This document shows, piece after piece, positions 34,362 through 42,144 of a stretch of 42,672 bases of DNA. The translations under genes were made by a program, and so were the position numbers. The notes under the pieces were generated by a model. That model searched no databases. It worked only from the letters and a program-made list of their open reading frames with translations, and was not told the DNA's origin. The DNA is taken from positions 362,411 through 405,082 of the forward strand of contig NZ_HF570958.1 of NCBI RefSeq assembly GCF_001046855.1, given 5' to 3'. Each line of letters begins with the position of its first letter. Within the stretch, counting starts at the first letter, position 1. The DNA comes from Nostocoides japonicum T1-X7. Lineage in GTDB: Bacteria > Actinomycetota > Actinomycetes > Actinomycetales > Dermatophilaceae.

Positions 34362-34546
34362 ACAACGTCCTCCGGGACAAGACTATCGTCCTCCCGGGGT
34401 AGCTCTCGCAGACGACGAGCGATCGGGGGACGGCCGGCCACCCCGCATACCCCATCGTCGGACGCACCCGACGAGCGACGATCTCCGGCGTCCCACAGGG
34501 CGTTGCCGTCCGCGGTCCGGCGGGGGGAAGCGGTTAGCCTGCTGAG

Positions 34547-37500
34547 GTGAGTGACGAGCACCCCGGGACGACCGACGAGACGCCGACCGAGGCCTCCGCC
34601 GCCGTGCCGGAGGGCCCGGGCGCCGAGGCGCGGGAGAGCGAGCGAGGACGGGAGATCCCCCAGCCCGCCGACGGAGAGGGCGAACCCACCGAGCCGGACC
34701 CCGACCCCCGGGGCACCCGGGTGCGGAACGCCGTCCAGGCCTGGACCCGCCACCTCGTCGACCTCGGCGGCCGCAACACGCTCCTCTGGTACCGCGACCT
34801 GCCGACCGGAACCCTCGACCTCACGACCGCGCACCCCGGCGGGCTCGCCTCCCTCCTCGCCGGCAAGCCGACGAAGCTGAGCGGCCTCGTGAGGGAGCGG
34901 GCGGCCCTGGACGAGGCCCGCCGACGGGCACGGGCCATCGCCGCGAAGACGAAGGAGCTGCGCGAGGAGCGCGGCATCGCGACGGGGTTCATCGCCATCG
35001 GGATGGCCACCTGGATCGAGCGGAAGGCCACCCGCCGACCCGCGGCTCCGGTGCTGCTTCGCTCGTGCATTTTGCGGCCGACGAGCCCCGCCCAGGACGA
35101 CTTCATCGTCGACCTCGGCCAGGAGGTCGAGCTCAACCCCGTCCTGCGCCACTACCTCACCGAGCAGCAGGGCATCGCCCTCGACGTGGACGCCCTGGAG
35201 GAGATGGCGACGGTGACGGGCGGCTTCGACCCGTACCCCGTCTACGCCACCCTCTCCACGCTGTGCGCGGGCCTCCCGGACTTCGAGGTCCACCCGCGTC
35301 TCGTCGTCGGCAACTTCTCGTATGCGAAGCTGCCGATGGTCGCCGATCTCGCCGAGCAGGGTGCCGACCTGGCCAACCACGACGTCGTCGCGGCGCTCGC
35401 CGGTGACCCTGACGCGCTCAAGGCCGTCCGCGACGAGCTGCCCGACGGGCCCACCCAGGACGCCGATCCCGAGCGCGAGCACCTCGTCCTCGACGCCGAC
35501 TCCACCCAGGTGGCGGCGATCGAGGCCGTGCGGTCCGGCGCCCACCTCGTCATCAAGGGCCCGCCCGGCACGGGGAAGTCGCAGACCATCGTCAACCTCA
35601 TCGCGACCCTCACCGGCGCGGGCAAGCGGGTCCTCTTCGTCGCGGAGAAGCGCGCCGCCATCGACGCGGTCGTCGACCGGCTCGACACGGCAGGGCTCGG
35701 CGGCCTCGTCCTCGACCTCTACGACGGCGCCGCGTCACGCCGGCGGACGGCCCAGCAGCTCGGTGCCGCGCTCGAGGCGGCCATCGAGACGGCGGGATCC
35801 GACGGCCGCGGCGGCCCGGACTCGGCAGCCACGCTGCGTGACCTGCGGGCCCGGAGGCAGACGCTCACCGAGCACGTCACGGCACTGCACGGCATACGAG
35901 AGCCGTGGGGAGTCAGTGCGTATGCGGCGCAGGAGGCGGTCTCGACCCTCACCCTCGCGGACCCGCCCCCGCGCTCGCGCGTCCGGCTGCGCGGCGACAC
36001 GCTCCGGCGGCTCACGAGGGCCGACGTCGAGCAGCTGGCCCGCGACCTCACCCACGCCGGGACGCTCGGGGCGTGGGACAGCGAAGGAGTGGACGACCCG
36101 TGGTACCGCGCCCGGGTCACGACGCCCGACGAGGCGGCGACGGCCCGCGAGGTGACGGCGCGGCTGGCCGGCGGAAGCGTCGATGCGATGGGCCGGACGA
36201 TGGACGAGGTCTTCGCCAAGGTCCGGCTGCCCGAGGCGTCGACCGTCGCCGACTGGGGCCAGACCCTCGGCGCCGTGAGTCGCGTGCGCGACACCCTCGA
36301 GGTGTTCCGGGCCGAGGTCTTCGACATCCCGCTCGAGGACCTCGTCGCCGCCACCGGGACGAGCCAGTACCGCCGGGAGCACGGCAGCGACCTCGGGTTC
36401 TTCGCCCGCCGCCGGTTCCGTCGGCAGGCCCGTGGCCTCTTGCGTCCCGGCGCCCCGCCGGCCGACCTGCACGCCGCCCTCCTCGAGGCCGGCGAGCAGC
36501 GCAATGTGTGGCGGTCGATGGCCGGCGGTGGGGGACGCCCGGAGATCCCGGCGGACCTCGACGCGGCGGAGTCGGCATACGAGAGCCTCACCGCCGACCT
36601 GCGCTGGCTCGGGGAGCACCTCGAGGAGACCGCCGCCGGCGGGGACCTCCTGCACACTGCGCTGCCGGAGCTGCGTGCCCGCCTCGCCGCGCTCGACGCC
36701 CGGCCGGAGCGTCTCGCGATCATCCCGACCGTCATCGGCACCCTCGACGAGATGCGGTCGGCGGGCCTGCAGCCCATCGTCGACGACTTCGCCGACCGCC
36801 ACCTGCGGCCCGAGCACGTCGCCGCCGAGCTCGACCACATCTGGTGGACCTCGCTCATCGAGGAGCTCGCCCTCCGCGACCCCGCCTACGGCGCCCACTC
36901 CGGCGACGCGCTCCGCGGCGCCGAGGACGCATACGCCGTCGCCGACCGGCGGTACCTCTCGGAGACGGCGGCCCGCGTGCGCGCCGCCGTCTCCGACCGG
37001 GTCGAGCAGGTCCGCCGGGACGTCCCGCAGCAGGAGGCGCTCGTCCGCGCGGAGGCCTCCCGCGCCCGACGGCACCGCAGCCTGCGCGACCTGCTTCCCG
37101 TGGCCGGCGACCTCGTGACGGCCGTCAAGCCGTGCTGGGTCATGTCGCCGCTCGTCGTCGCCTCGACGCTGCCGCCGGGCCACTGGTTCGACGTCGTCAT
37201 CTTCGACGAGGCGTCGCAGATCCCCCCGGCCGAGGCGATCTCCGCCATCTCCCGCGCCCGCCAGGTCGTCGTCGCCGGTGACGAGCGCCAGCTGCCGCCG
37301 ACGACCTTCTTCACGGCGACGCCGGGTGACCTCGGGGACGTTCCCGACGACGGGTTCACCGAGGGGTTCGAGTCGATCCTCGACGTCCTCTCCGCCGCCC
37401 TCCCCACGCGGCAGCTGTCCTGGCACTACCGGTCCCAGGACGAGCGGCTCATCGCCTTCGCCAACGACGAGGTGTATGCCGGCAGCCTGGTCACCTTCCC

Positions 37501-38794
37501 GGGTGCCCCGTCCGAGGACGTGCTGCGGCTCGAGCTCGTCGACGGGCAGGGGGTCATCGCCGAGGGCGACGAGGCCGTCGAGACGACGACGGCCGAAGTG
37601 GACCGGGTCGTGGAGCTCGTCCTCGAGCACGCGCGGACCCGTCCTACCGAGTCGCTCGGCGTCATCGCCCTCGGCATCAAGCACGCCACTCGCCTCGAGG
37701 ACGCGGTGCGGCGGGCCGTGGGCCGCGAACCCGGGGTCGAGCGCTTCTTCGCCGACGACCGGTCCGAGCCCTTCTTCGTCAAGAACCTCGAGCGCGTCCA
37801 GGGCGACGAGCGGGACGCCGTCATCCTCTCGATCGGCTACGGCAAGACTCCGCACGGGCGGGTCCTGCACCGGTTCGGCCCGCTCAACCTCGAGGGCGGC
37901 GAGCGGCGCCTCAACGTCGCCGTCACCCGGGCCCGCCGGCGGATGACCGTCGTCTCCTCGCTCGCCGCCGAGGACCTCGACCCCGCCCGGCTCAAGGCAC
38001 GGGGTGCCCAGCTCCTCCGGGACTACCTCGCGTATGCCGCGACGGGCGGCCGTCCACCCGTCACCGAGGGCATCGGCGAGGACGTCGCCCCGGGCGCCGG
38101 CCACGACGGCGACTCGGGCACCGGGCACGACAGCGACTCGGGCGTCGGCGGGGATGCCACGGCGGGCCCCGGCGGAGGAGGCGCGCCGGACGGGCAGCCG
38201 GACGGCTCGTTCACTGCGGAGTCGCACGCGCCGGAGGCGCCCGCCACGCACGAGGCGGCATCCGTGCCGAGCCCGGGAGGGAGCGGACCAGCGACGGTCT
38301 CGGCGGACCACTCCGTCGTCGTCGGCGAGCTGGCCCGGCGCCTGCGCGCCGTGGGGCTCACCGTCCACGAGGACTACGGCAGCTCACGCCAGCGGATCGA
38401 CCTCGTCGTCGACCCCCTCGACGAGGGCAGCCCGGCGCTGGCCGTGGAGGCGGACGGACCCTCGTACGCGGCGATGCGCAGCGTGCGGGACCGTGACCGC
38501 CTGCGTCCGGAGCACCTGACCCGCCTCGGCTGGACGCACGTCCGGGTCTGGACGACCGATCTCTTCCGCGACCCCGCGCGCGACGTGTCGCGGATCCTCA
38601 ACGCCGCCCGCTTCACCGTCGACACGCCGACCCCGGACGCATCCCTCGCAGCCGATGCGCCGTCGGCTGCTCCTTCCGCTGACGCGCCCGAAGGGCCTGC
38701 CGAGCCAGGCGGCGACGCGACGGGCGGCTCTGAACCCGGCCGGCGGGCCGATGCACCGATCACCGAACAACCCGGAGGGACGGCCTCGTCGTGA
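34547..38794 (+). CDS. DUF4011 superfamily 1 helicase with C-terminal MTES_1575-type nuclease domain
   Basis: A 1415-residue cytoplasmic protein. After an acidic N-terminus, residues about 65-300 are DUF4011 (WTRHLVDLGGRNTLLWYRDL). Walker A GPPGTGKSQ is near 338, and DEAS(Q)IPPAEA (motif II) near 886. GDERQLPPT, LSWHYRSQDERLIAFAN and LNVAVTRARRRMTVV (motifs III-VI) complete an AAA_11/AAA_12 SF1 helicase with a large helical insertion between motifs I and II. A Gly/Asp/Pro linker (about 1170-1250) leads to a restriction-endonuclease-fold domain: YGSSRQRIDLVVDP and LAVEADGPSYAAMRSVRDRD. D and E of the nuclease core are visible. A role in DNA/RNA repair or defence is likely. Start is GTG 34547. 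Confidence 0.85.
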   Translation: MSDEHPGTTDETPTEASAAVPEGPGAEARESERGREIPQPADGEGEPTEPDPDPRGTRVRNAVQAWTRHLVDLGGRNTLLWYRDLPTGTLDLTTAHPGGLASLLAGKPTKLSGLVRERAALDEARRRARAIAAKTKELREERGIATGFIAIGMATWIERKATRRPAAPVLLRSCILRPTSPAQDDFIVDLGQEVELNPVLRHYLTEQQGIALDVDALEEMATVTGGFDPYPVYATLSTLCAGLPDFEVHPRLVVGNFSYAKLPMVADLAEQGADLANHDVVAALAGDPDALKAVRDELPDGPTQDADPEREHLVLDADSTQVAAIEAVRSGAHLVIKGPPGTGKSQTIVNLIATLTGAGKRVLFVAEKRAAIDAVVDRLDTAGLGGLVLDLYDGAASRRRTAQQLGAALEAAIETAGSDGRGGPDSAATLRDLRARRQTLTEHVTALHGIREPWGVSAYAAQEAVSTLTLADPPPRSRVRLRGDTLRRLTRADVEQLARDLTHAGTLGAWDSEGVDDPWYRARVTTPDEAATAREVTARLAGGSVDAMGRTMDEVFAKVRLPEASTVADWGQTLGAVSRVRDTLEVFRAEVFDIPLEDLVAATGTSQYRREHGSDLGFFARRRFRRQARGLLRPGAPPADLHAALLEAGEQRNVWRSMAGGGGRPEIPADLDAAESAYESLTADLRWLGEHLEETAAGGDLLHTALPELRARLAALDARPERLAIIPTVIGTLDEMRSAGLQPIVDDFADRHLRPEHVAAELDHIWWTSLIEELALRDPAYGAHSGDALRGAEDAYAVADRRYLSETAARVRAAVSDRVEQVRRDVPQQEALVRAEASRARRHRSLRDLLPVAGDLVTAVKPCWVMSPLVVASTLPPGHWFDVVIFDEASQIPPAEAISAISRARQVVVAGDERQLPPTTFFTATPGDLGDVPDDGFTEGFESILDVLSAALPTRQLSWHYRSQDERLIAFANDEVYAGSLVTFPGAPSEDVLRLELVDGQGVIAEGDEAVETTTAEVDRVVELVLEHARTRPTESLGVIALGIKHATRLEDAVRRAVGREPGVERFFADDRSEPFFVKNLERVQGDERDAVILSIGYGKTPHGRVLHRFGPLNLEGGERRLNVAVTRARRRMTVVSSLAAEDLDPARLKARGAQLLRDYLAYAATGGRPPVTEGIGEDVAPGAGHDGDSGTGHDSDSGVGGDATAGPGGGGAPDGQPDGSFTAESHAPEAPATHEAASVPSPGGSGPATVSADHSVVVGELARRLRAVGLTVHEDYGSSRQRIDLVVDPLDEGSPALAVEADGPSYAAMRSVRDRDRLRPEHLTRLGWTHVRVWTTDLFRDPARDVSRILNAARFTVDTPTPDASLAADAPSAAPSADAPEGPAEPGGDATGGSEPGRRADAPITEQPGGTASS

Positions 38795-39051
38795 CCGGGC
38801 GAGACGAGGACTCTCCGAAGGCCCCGGCCGTCGAGCCCACCGGAGACCGTCGGGGCGCTGGCGCACCCGAGGGCGTGGACCCCGCCGGCGGGGCGGACGC
38901 GACGGGACGAGCGGCTCCTCCTCGCAGACGCCGGGTCCGTCGCCCACCGGACCAGACGAGTGACGACACCGATGCCGGGTGGGGCGAACGGCGCGACGAG
39001 GACGCCCACGACCGCTGGCTCCAGGAGCAGCGCCCACCCCACTGGGAGTAG
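38791..39051 (+). CDS. Small conserved hypothetical protein coupled to the helicase
   Basis: An 86-residue hydrophilic protein beginning at GTG 38791 within the helicase stop (GTGA overlap). The first two thirds are low-complexity (Pro, Gly, Arg). The conserved part is the end, RPPDQTSDDTDAGWGERRDE then DAHDRWLQEQRPPHWE, a DDTD.GWGE......D.R...E.PPHW motif recurring in small actinobacterial proteins of unknown function. Translational coupling suggests it is produced with the helicase. Confidence 0.6.
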   Translation: MTGRDEDSPKAPAVEPTGDRRGAGAPEGVDPAGGADATGRAAPPRRRRVRRPPDQTSDDTDAGWGERRDEDAHDRWLQEQRPPHWE

Positions 39052-39161
39052 GCCTCGACCGCCTCACGCGCGTGGGGGCAGCATGAGTGCGCGTCTCGGA
39101 AACCAGGGAGTGATTTGTCGCCGAACGCCGTATCGTGGTCCCGGTCCGAGACGACGGACAG

Positions 39162-39236
39162 CGACGTGTAGCTCATCAGCAGAGCACCGGGCTGCGGCCC
39201 CGGAGGGAGCAGGGGCAGCACCTGCCACGTCGGCCA
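39162..39236 (+). ncRNA. tRNA-like cloverleaf RNA with encoded CCA and non-canonical loops
   Basis: A perfect four-arm cloverleaf. The acceptor is CGACGTG (39162-39168) with CACGTCG (39226-39232), followed by T8-A9. The D-stem is GCTC/GAGC (39171-39174, 39182-39185), the anticodon stem CCGGG/CCCGG (39187-39191, 39199-39203) with 7-nt loop CTGCGGC, the variable loop AGGGA, and the T-stem GCAGG/CCTGC (39209-39213, 39221-39225) with 7-nt loop GGCAGCA. Discriminator G and CCA follow. All 21 pairs are Watson-Crick. The D-loop ATCAGCA has no GG and the T-loop has no TTC, so the normal elbow cannot form. The nominal anticodon is GCG. It ends 27 nt before the ATG of the 745-aa gene, in the same direction. 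Confidence 0.8.
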
Positions 39237-39263
39237 CGGACCATCGCAGGAGGGGAATTGGGG

Positions 39264-41501
39264 ATGACATACGCCTACGCGCACGCCCAGCTCGCTCGTG
39301 CCCTCGCCACCGCGACCGAGCACGAGGACGCGGAGACCCGCAAGCGCGCCGACGTTCGCGTGCGCGACTGGGCGAGCGTGCTCGAAGGCATGGCTGAGGG
39401 TCGCATCGACGTCGGCTCTCGAGCGCCCGTCCGCGGCCTTCCCGCATGGGTGACCCTCGATGTCGCCCGTGGCGGATTCGCGACGGGCAGGGCCAGGGCG
39501 GGCGGGCCATTCGACGACGACGAGCTCGAGCGGCTCCAACGTCTGGGTCTGCCCCGCTCCCGTGAGGCGCTCTTCGCGTCCTACCTGACGGACGCCGGCA
39601 TGGAGGAGCTGTGGCTCCTGTTGGAGAGCCGCAGTTACGAGGTGAGGCTGCCCGAGGACGGTGCGCTGCTCACGGTGGCGGCGCTCACCCGCCAGGGCCA
39701 CCGTGCGTCCGCGTTGGATCTTCTGGCGACCCTGCGCCCCTACGCCGCGTCGCTGCGGTTCATGCCGCGCGCCGGTCGCCCGTCGACGATGCCTGCCGAG
39801 CACGTGTACCGCCGATCGGCCGCCGACGTGCAGGCGTCCCTGGAGAGGATCGCACCCAACAGTCGGGTCGAGACCCAACGCGAGGCCTTGTCGGTCTGGA
39901 TTCCCTTGACCGACCGCTTCGTGGCGTTCTGGGCCGGTCGCTCGGCTGCTGACTTCGCGTGGGGGGCTGGGGCGACCGCGACGGCCGAGACGCTGCTCAC
40001 GGCATATGACTCGGCGCTGCAGGACCACCCACGCTGCCGGAAGTACCGCCACCCGAAGGAGAATCTCGCTATCCTCGTCGCCGCGACGCGGGCCGCCCTC
40101 GTCGGCGAGCTCGATGAACGGTGGCGGGGCCGGGTCCGGCACGTCCTGGCCTGCGTGGAGGCCAAGCGGGGCGCGGTCGACGACGCTGCCACCGCCACCC
40201 TGCGGCGGACACAGGTAGAAGTCGCCGCGCTGCCCGCCCAGCGTCGCGTGGCGACGGTTGCTGCCGCTCGTCTCGCCACGATGCGGCCCGACGAGGGGGT
40301 CTTGGACATCGACCTCCTCCTGGCCCCTGTGACGCCGGACGAGGAGGCCGCCAGCGGTGTCCCGGCGCTGACGGCGATGCCCGGATCGGTCGGACGGAAG
40401 GTGCGTCTCGGGCTCTCGGCGCCGGCTGAGGAGCTGGTCGCGAAGGGTGTCGTTCCGTCCGCGGAGGTTTTGGCTGAGCTCGTGCCTGCGCTCACGGCAC
40501 GACAGGTGTCAGCATCCGTCGACGACCCCGACCTGGGGCCCCTCATGGGAGCCACCTACGCCGCGTTCCGGCGCCGACGCACGCTCTTGCTGCTCAACCT
40601 CCGGAAGCAGGTCCAGTTCACGGAGCTGCCCTGGGTGGGCGCGGCGATGACGGTCGCGCGGGCCGTCGGACGCCCGGACGACCCCGCGAGGGTGGCACGA
40701 CGAGTGGCTGCGCTGGCGATCGATTCCTTCCCGGGCACGATCCTGCCCAATCCGCTGATCAGCGAGCTGGCGACGCTGTATGCCACGGGGGGCGAAGACG
40801 TTCCCCTCACCGAGGAGCTGGCTGCCGACATCTTCATGGGCCGCTTCTCACCCAGGTTCACTCGCGCAGCGAGACTCGCCGCCGAGTTCCTGCGAGGGTC
40901 GCTCTACGAGCGGTACTACGACCTCGACGTCGCAGAGGTGCTGTCCATCCCGGAGCCGGAGCCGAAGCGGCGACGTCGAGGTCGCTGGATCTTTCGTGGC
41001 AGCGATGAGACGTTGCCGGTCACCTTCGCGGACCTGTGCTCGCGGGGTGTCCCCCAGGGGAATCGGTGGTCCGTGGTCCGCAACGGCATGATCATCGAGC
41101 GTCAGCAGGTCCTCACCACGCACAACCTCGCGGCCCTACTCGGGGTCGGTGGCGTGCAGCCGACCCGCTCCCCGGAGGACCTGGCGAAGGCCGCCGCGGG
41201 GTGTACCGCCCGACTCCTCGAACTGGCTCAGCGACAGGAGCGTCCGCTCGCAGCGATCAAGGACGCGGCCTACGCCTGGCGACAGGCGGTGTTCTTCCTG
41301 TCGCTGATTCCGGGTGATGCGTTGCCGTCACGTGTCGATGACCTGCGCGCTCTGCCGTCGGCGTCGCGGCGGCCGATGTCGGACGTCATCGACGGGCTGG
41401 CTTCGGTGGTTGCCGGCCGTGGACCGCGTGACGGCATGCGCCCGTTCCTGGGATGGAGCGTCGGACCTCACTGGGCGCTGTCGAGCCGGTCCGGACGCTA
41501 G
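39264..41501 (+). CDS. Large unrecognised protein downstream of the tRNA-like RNA
   Basis: A 745-residue cytoplasmic protein with no signal peptide or membrane helix. I do not recognise a family. It appears mostly alpha-helical, with Leu/Ala-rich helices recurring from about residue 120 to 720, e.g. LLTVAALTRQGHRASALDLL, CRKYRHPKENLAILVAATRA and FRRRRTLLLLNLRKQVQFTE. Conserved-looking polar segments include LPWVGAAMTVARAVGRP and LYERYYDLDVAEVLSIPEPE followed by KRRRRGRWIF. The basic KRRRRGR patch and helical-repeat character are compatible with RNA binding, but no vWA or TROVE motif is evident. ATG 39264 has AGGAGGGG 9-15 nt upstream. Downstream hairpins terminate the transcript. The tRNA-like element occupies its leader. 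Confidence 0.75.
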   Translation: MTYAYAHAQLARALATATEHEDAETRKRADVRVRDWASVLEGMAEGRIDVGSRAPVRGLPAWVTLDVARGGFATGRARAGGPFDDDELERLQRLGLPRSREALFASYLTDAGMEELWLLLESRSYEVRLPEDGALLTVAALTRQGHRASALDLLATLRPYAASLRFMPRAGRPSTMPAEHVYRRSAADVQASLERIAPNSRVETQREALSVWIPLTDRFVAFWAGRSAADFAWGAGATATAETLLTAYDSALQDHPRCRKYRHPKENLAILVAATRAALVGELDERWRGRVRHVLACVEAKRGAVDDAATATLRRTQVEVAALPAQRRVATVAAARLATMRPDEGVLDIDLLLAPVTPDEEAASGVPALTAMPGSVGRKVRLGLSAPAEELVAKGVVPSAEVLAELVPALTARQVSASVDDPDLGPLMGATYAAFRRRRTLLLLNLRKQVQFTELPWVGAAMTVARAVGRPDDPARVARRVAALAIDSFPGTILPNPLISELATLYATGGEDVPLTEELAADIFMGRFSPRFTRAARLAAEFLRGSLYERYYDLDVAEVLSIPEPEPKRRRRGRWIFRGSDETLPVTFADLCSRGVPQGNRWSVVRNGMIIERQQVLTTHNLAALLGVGGVQPTRSPEDLAKAAAGCTARLLELAQRQERPLAAIKDAAYAWRQAVFFLSLIPGDALPSRVDDLRALPSASRRPMSDVIDGLASVVAGRGPRDGMRPFLGWSVGPHWALSSRSGR

Positions 41502-41564
41502 AGCCGTCCACCCCATCGGATCGGCCTACGTGATCAGCGCGGTACTCAGACACCCCCACCACGA

Positions 41565-41603
41565 CGAAGCTCCCGACCGCATCATCGACGGTCGGGAGCT
41601 TCG
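41565..41603. terminator. Bidirectional hairpin between the 745-aa gene and mscL
   Basis: CGAAGCTCCCGACCG (41565-41579) pairs perfectly over 15 bp with 41589-41603 around a 9-nt loop. It lies between convergent genes, so it can serve both strands. No long T-run follows, as usual in high-GC actinobacteria. Confidence 0.7.
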
Positions 41604-41614
41604 AGAAGACCGAA

Positions 41615-41641
41615 CCAGGGTGGTTCAGGGAACCACCCTGG
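41615..41641. terminator. Second hairpin between convergent genes
   Basis: CCAGGGTGGTT (41615-41625) pairs perfectly with AACCACCCTGG (41631-41641) around loop CAGGG. It is 18 bp from the mscL stop codon side and probably terminates mscL transcripts, working in tandem with the hairpin at 41565-41603. Confidence 0.65.
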
Positions 41642-41659
41642 GTGACTCGGTGACGATGG

Positions 41660-42022
41660 TCAGCCGCGAGCCTTGAGGGCGTCGCGGATCTCCTTGAGCA
41701 GCTCGACCTGCACGTCGACCTCGGGCTCCTCCTCGGGCTTCTTCGTCAGCCGGTCCCGGGCCATCTCGTAGGGCTTGACGATGAAGAAGTAGACGACGAA
41801 CGCGAGGATGAGGAAGGAGATGAGCGCGGTGATGAAGTTTCCGACGCTGATGCCTCCCGGCTTGTAGGAGGAGAAGTCAGGCGTGCCGCCCAACTTGCCG
41901 AGGATGTCCAGGATCATCTTGGTGAACGCGGTGACGACGGCCCCGAAGGCCGCCGCCATGATGAACGCGACGGCGAGCTCGATGAGGTTGCCGCGCATGA
42001 TGAAGTCCTTGAAGCCCTTCAC
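41660..42022 (-). CDS. mscL: Large-conductance mechanosensitive channel
   Basis: A 120-residue protein starting MKGFKDFIMRGNLIELAVAF, the N-terminal amphipathic helix and TM1 of MscL. AAAFGAVVTAFTKMILDIL completes TM1, the periplasmic loop contains FSSYKPGG, and TM2 is VGNFITALISFLILAFVVYF, followed by the charged cytoplasmic helix EEEPEVDVQVELLKEIRDAL. Length is within the usual range. The homopentamer opens under membrane tension to release osmolytes during hypoosmotic shock. It is convergent with the 745-aa gene, and the SAF-domain gene lies upstream on the same strand (122-bp gap). Confidence 0.96.
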   Translation of the reverse strand: MKGFKDFIMRGNLIELAVAFIMAAAFGAVVTAFTKMILDILGKLGGTPDFSSYKPGGISVGNFITALISFLILAFVVYFFIVKPYEMARDRLTKKPEEEPEVDVQVELLKEIRDALKARG

Positions 42023-42144
42023 GGGGTGCTCCGATCTGTCGATGTCGTGGGCGGTCGGGACCCCGGACGCGGCACTGCGTCCCCGACCGGTACATGCGAG
42101 ACGGCAGGGTACCCCTCACGGGGCCTGTCGGCCACTCGCCCCGC

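Noticed and set aside
35735..38368. 877-codon minus-strand open frame
   Set aside because: Antisense to the helicase gene; composition is low-complexity Gly/Val/Arg with no domains.
39162..39236. Reading the cloverleaf as an ordinary tRNA-Arg(GCG)
   Set aside because: D-loop lacks GG and T-loop lacks TTC, both needed for the tRNA elbow, and bacteria normally read CGC with an ACG anticodon. It is better treated as tRNA-like.
39264..41501. Calling the 745-aa protein a Ro60/Rsr orthologue because of its tRNA-like neighbour
   Set aside because: No TROVE signature and no vWA MIDAS (DxSxS) motif are visible; the similarity is only in gene-RNA arrangement.
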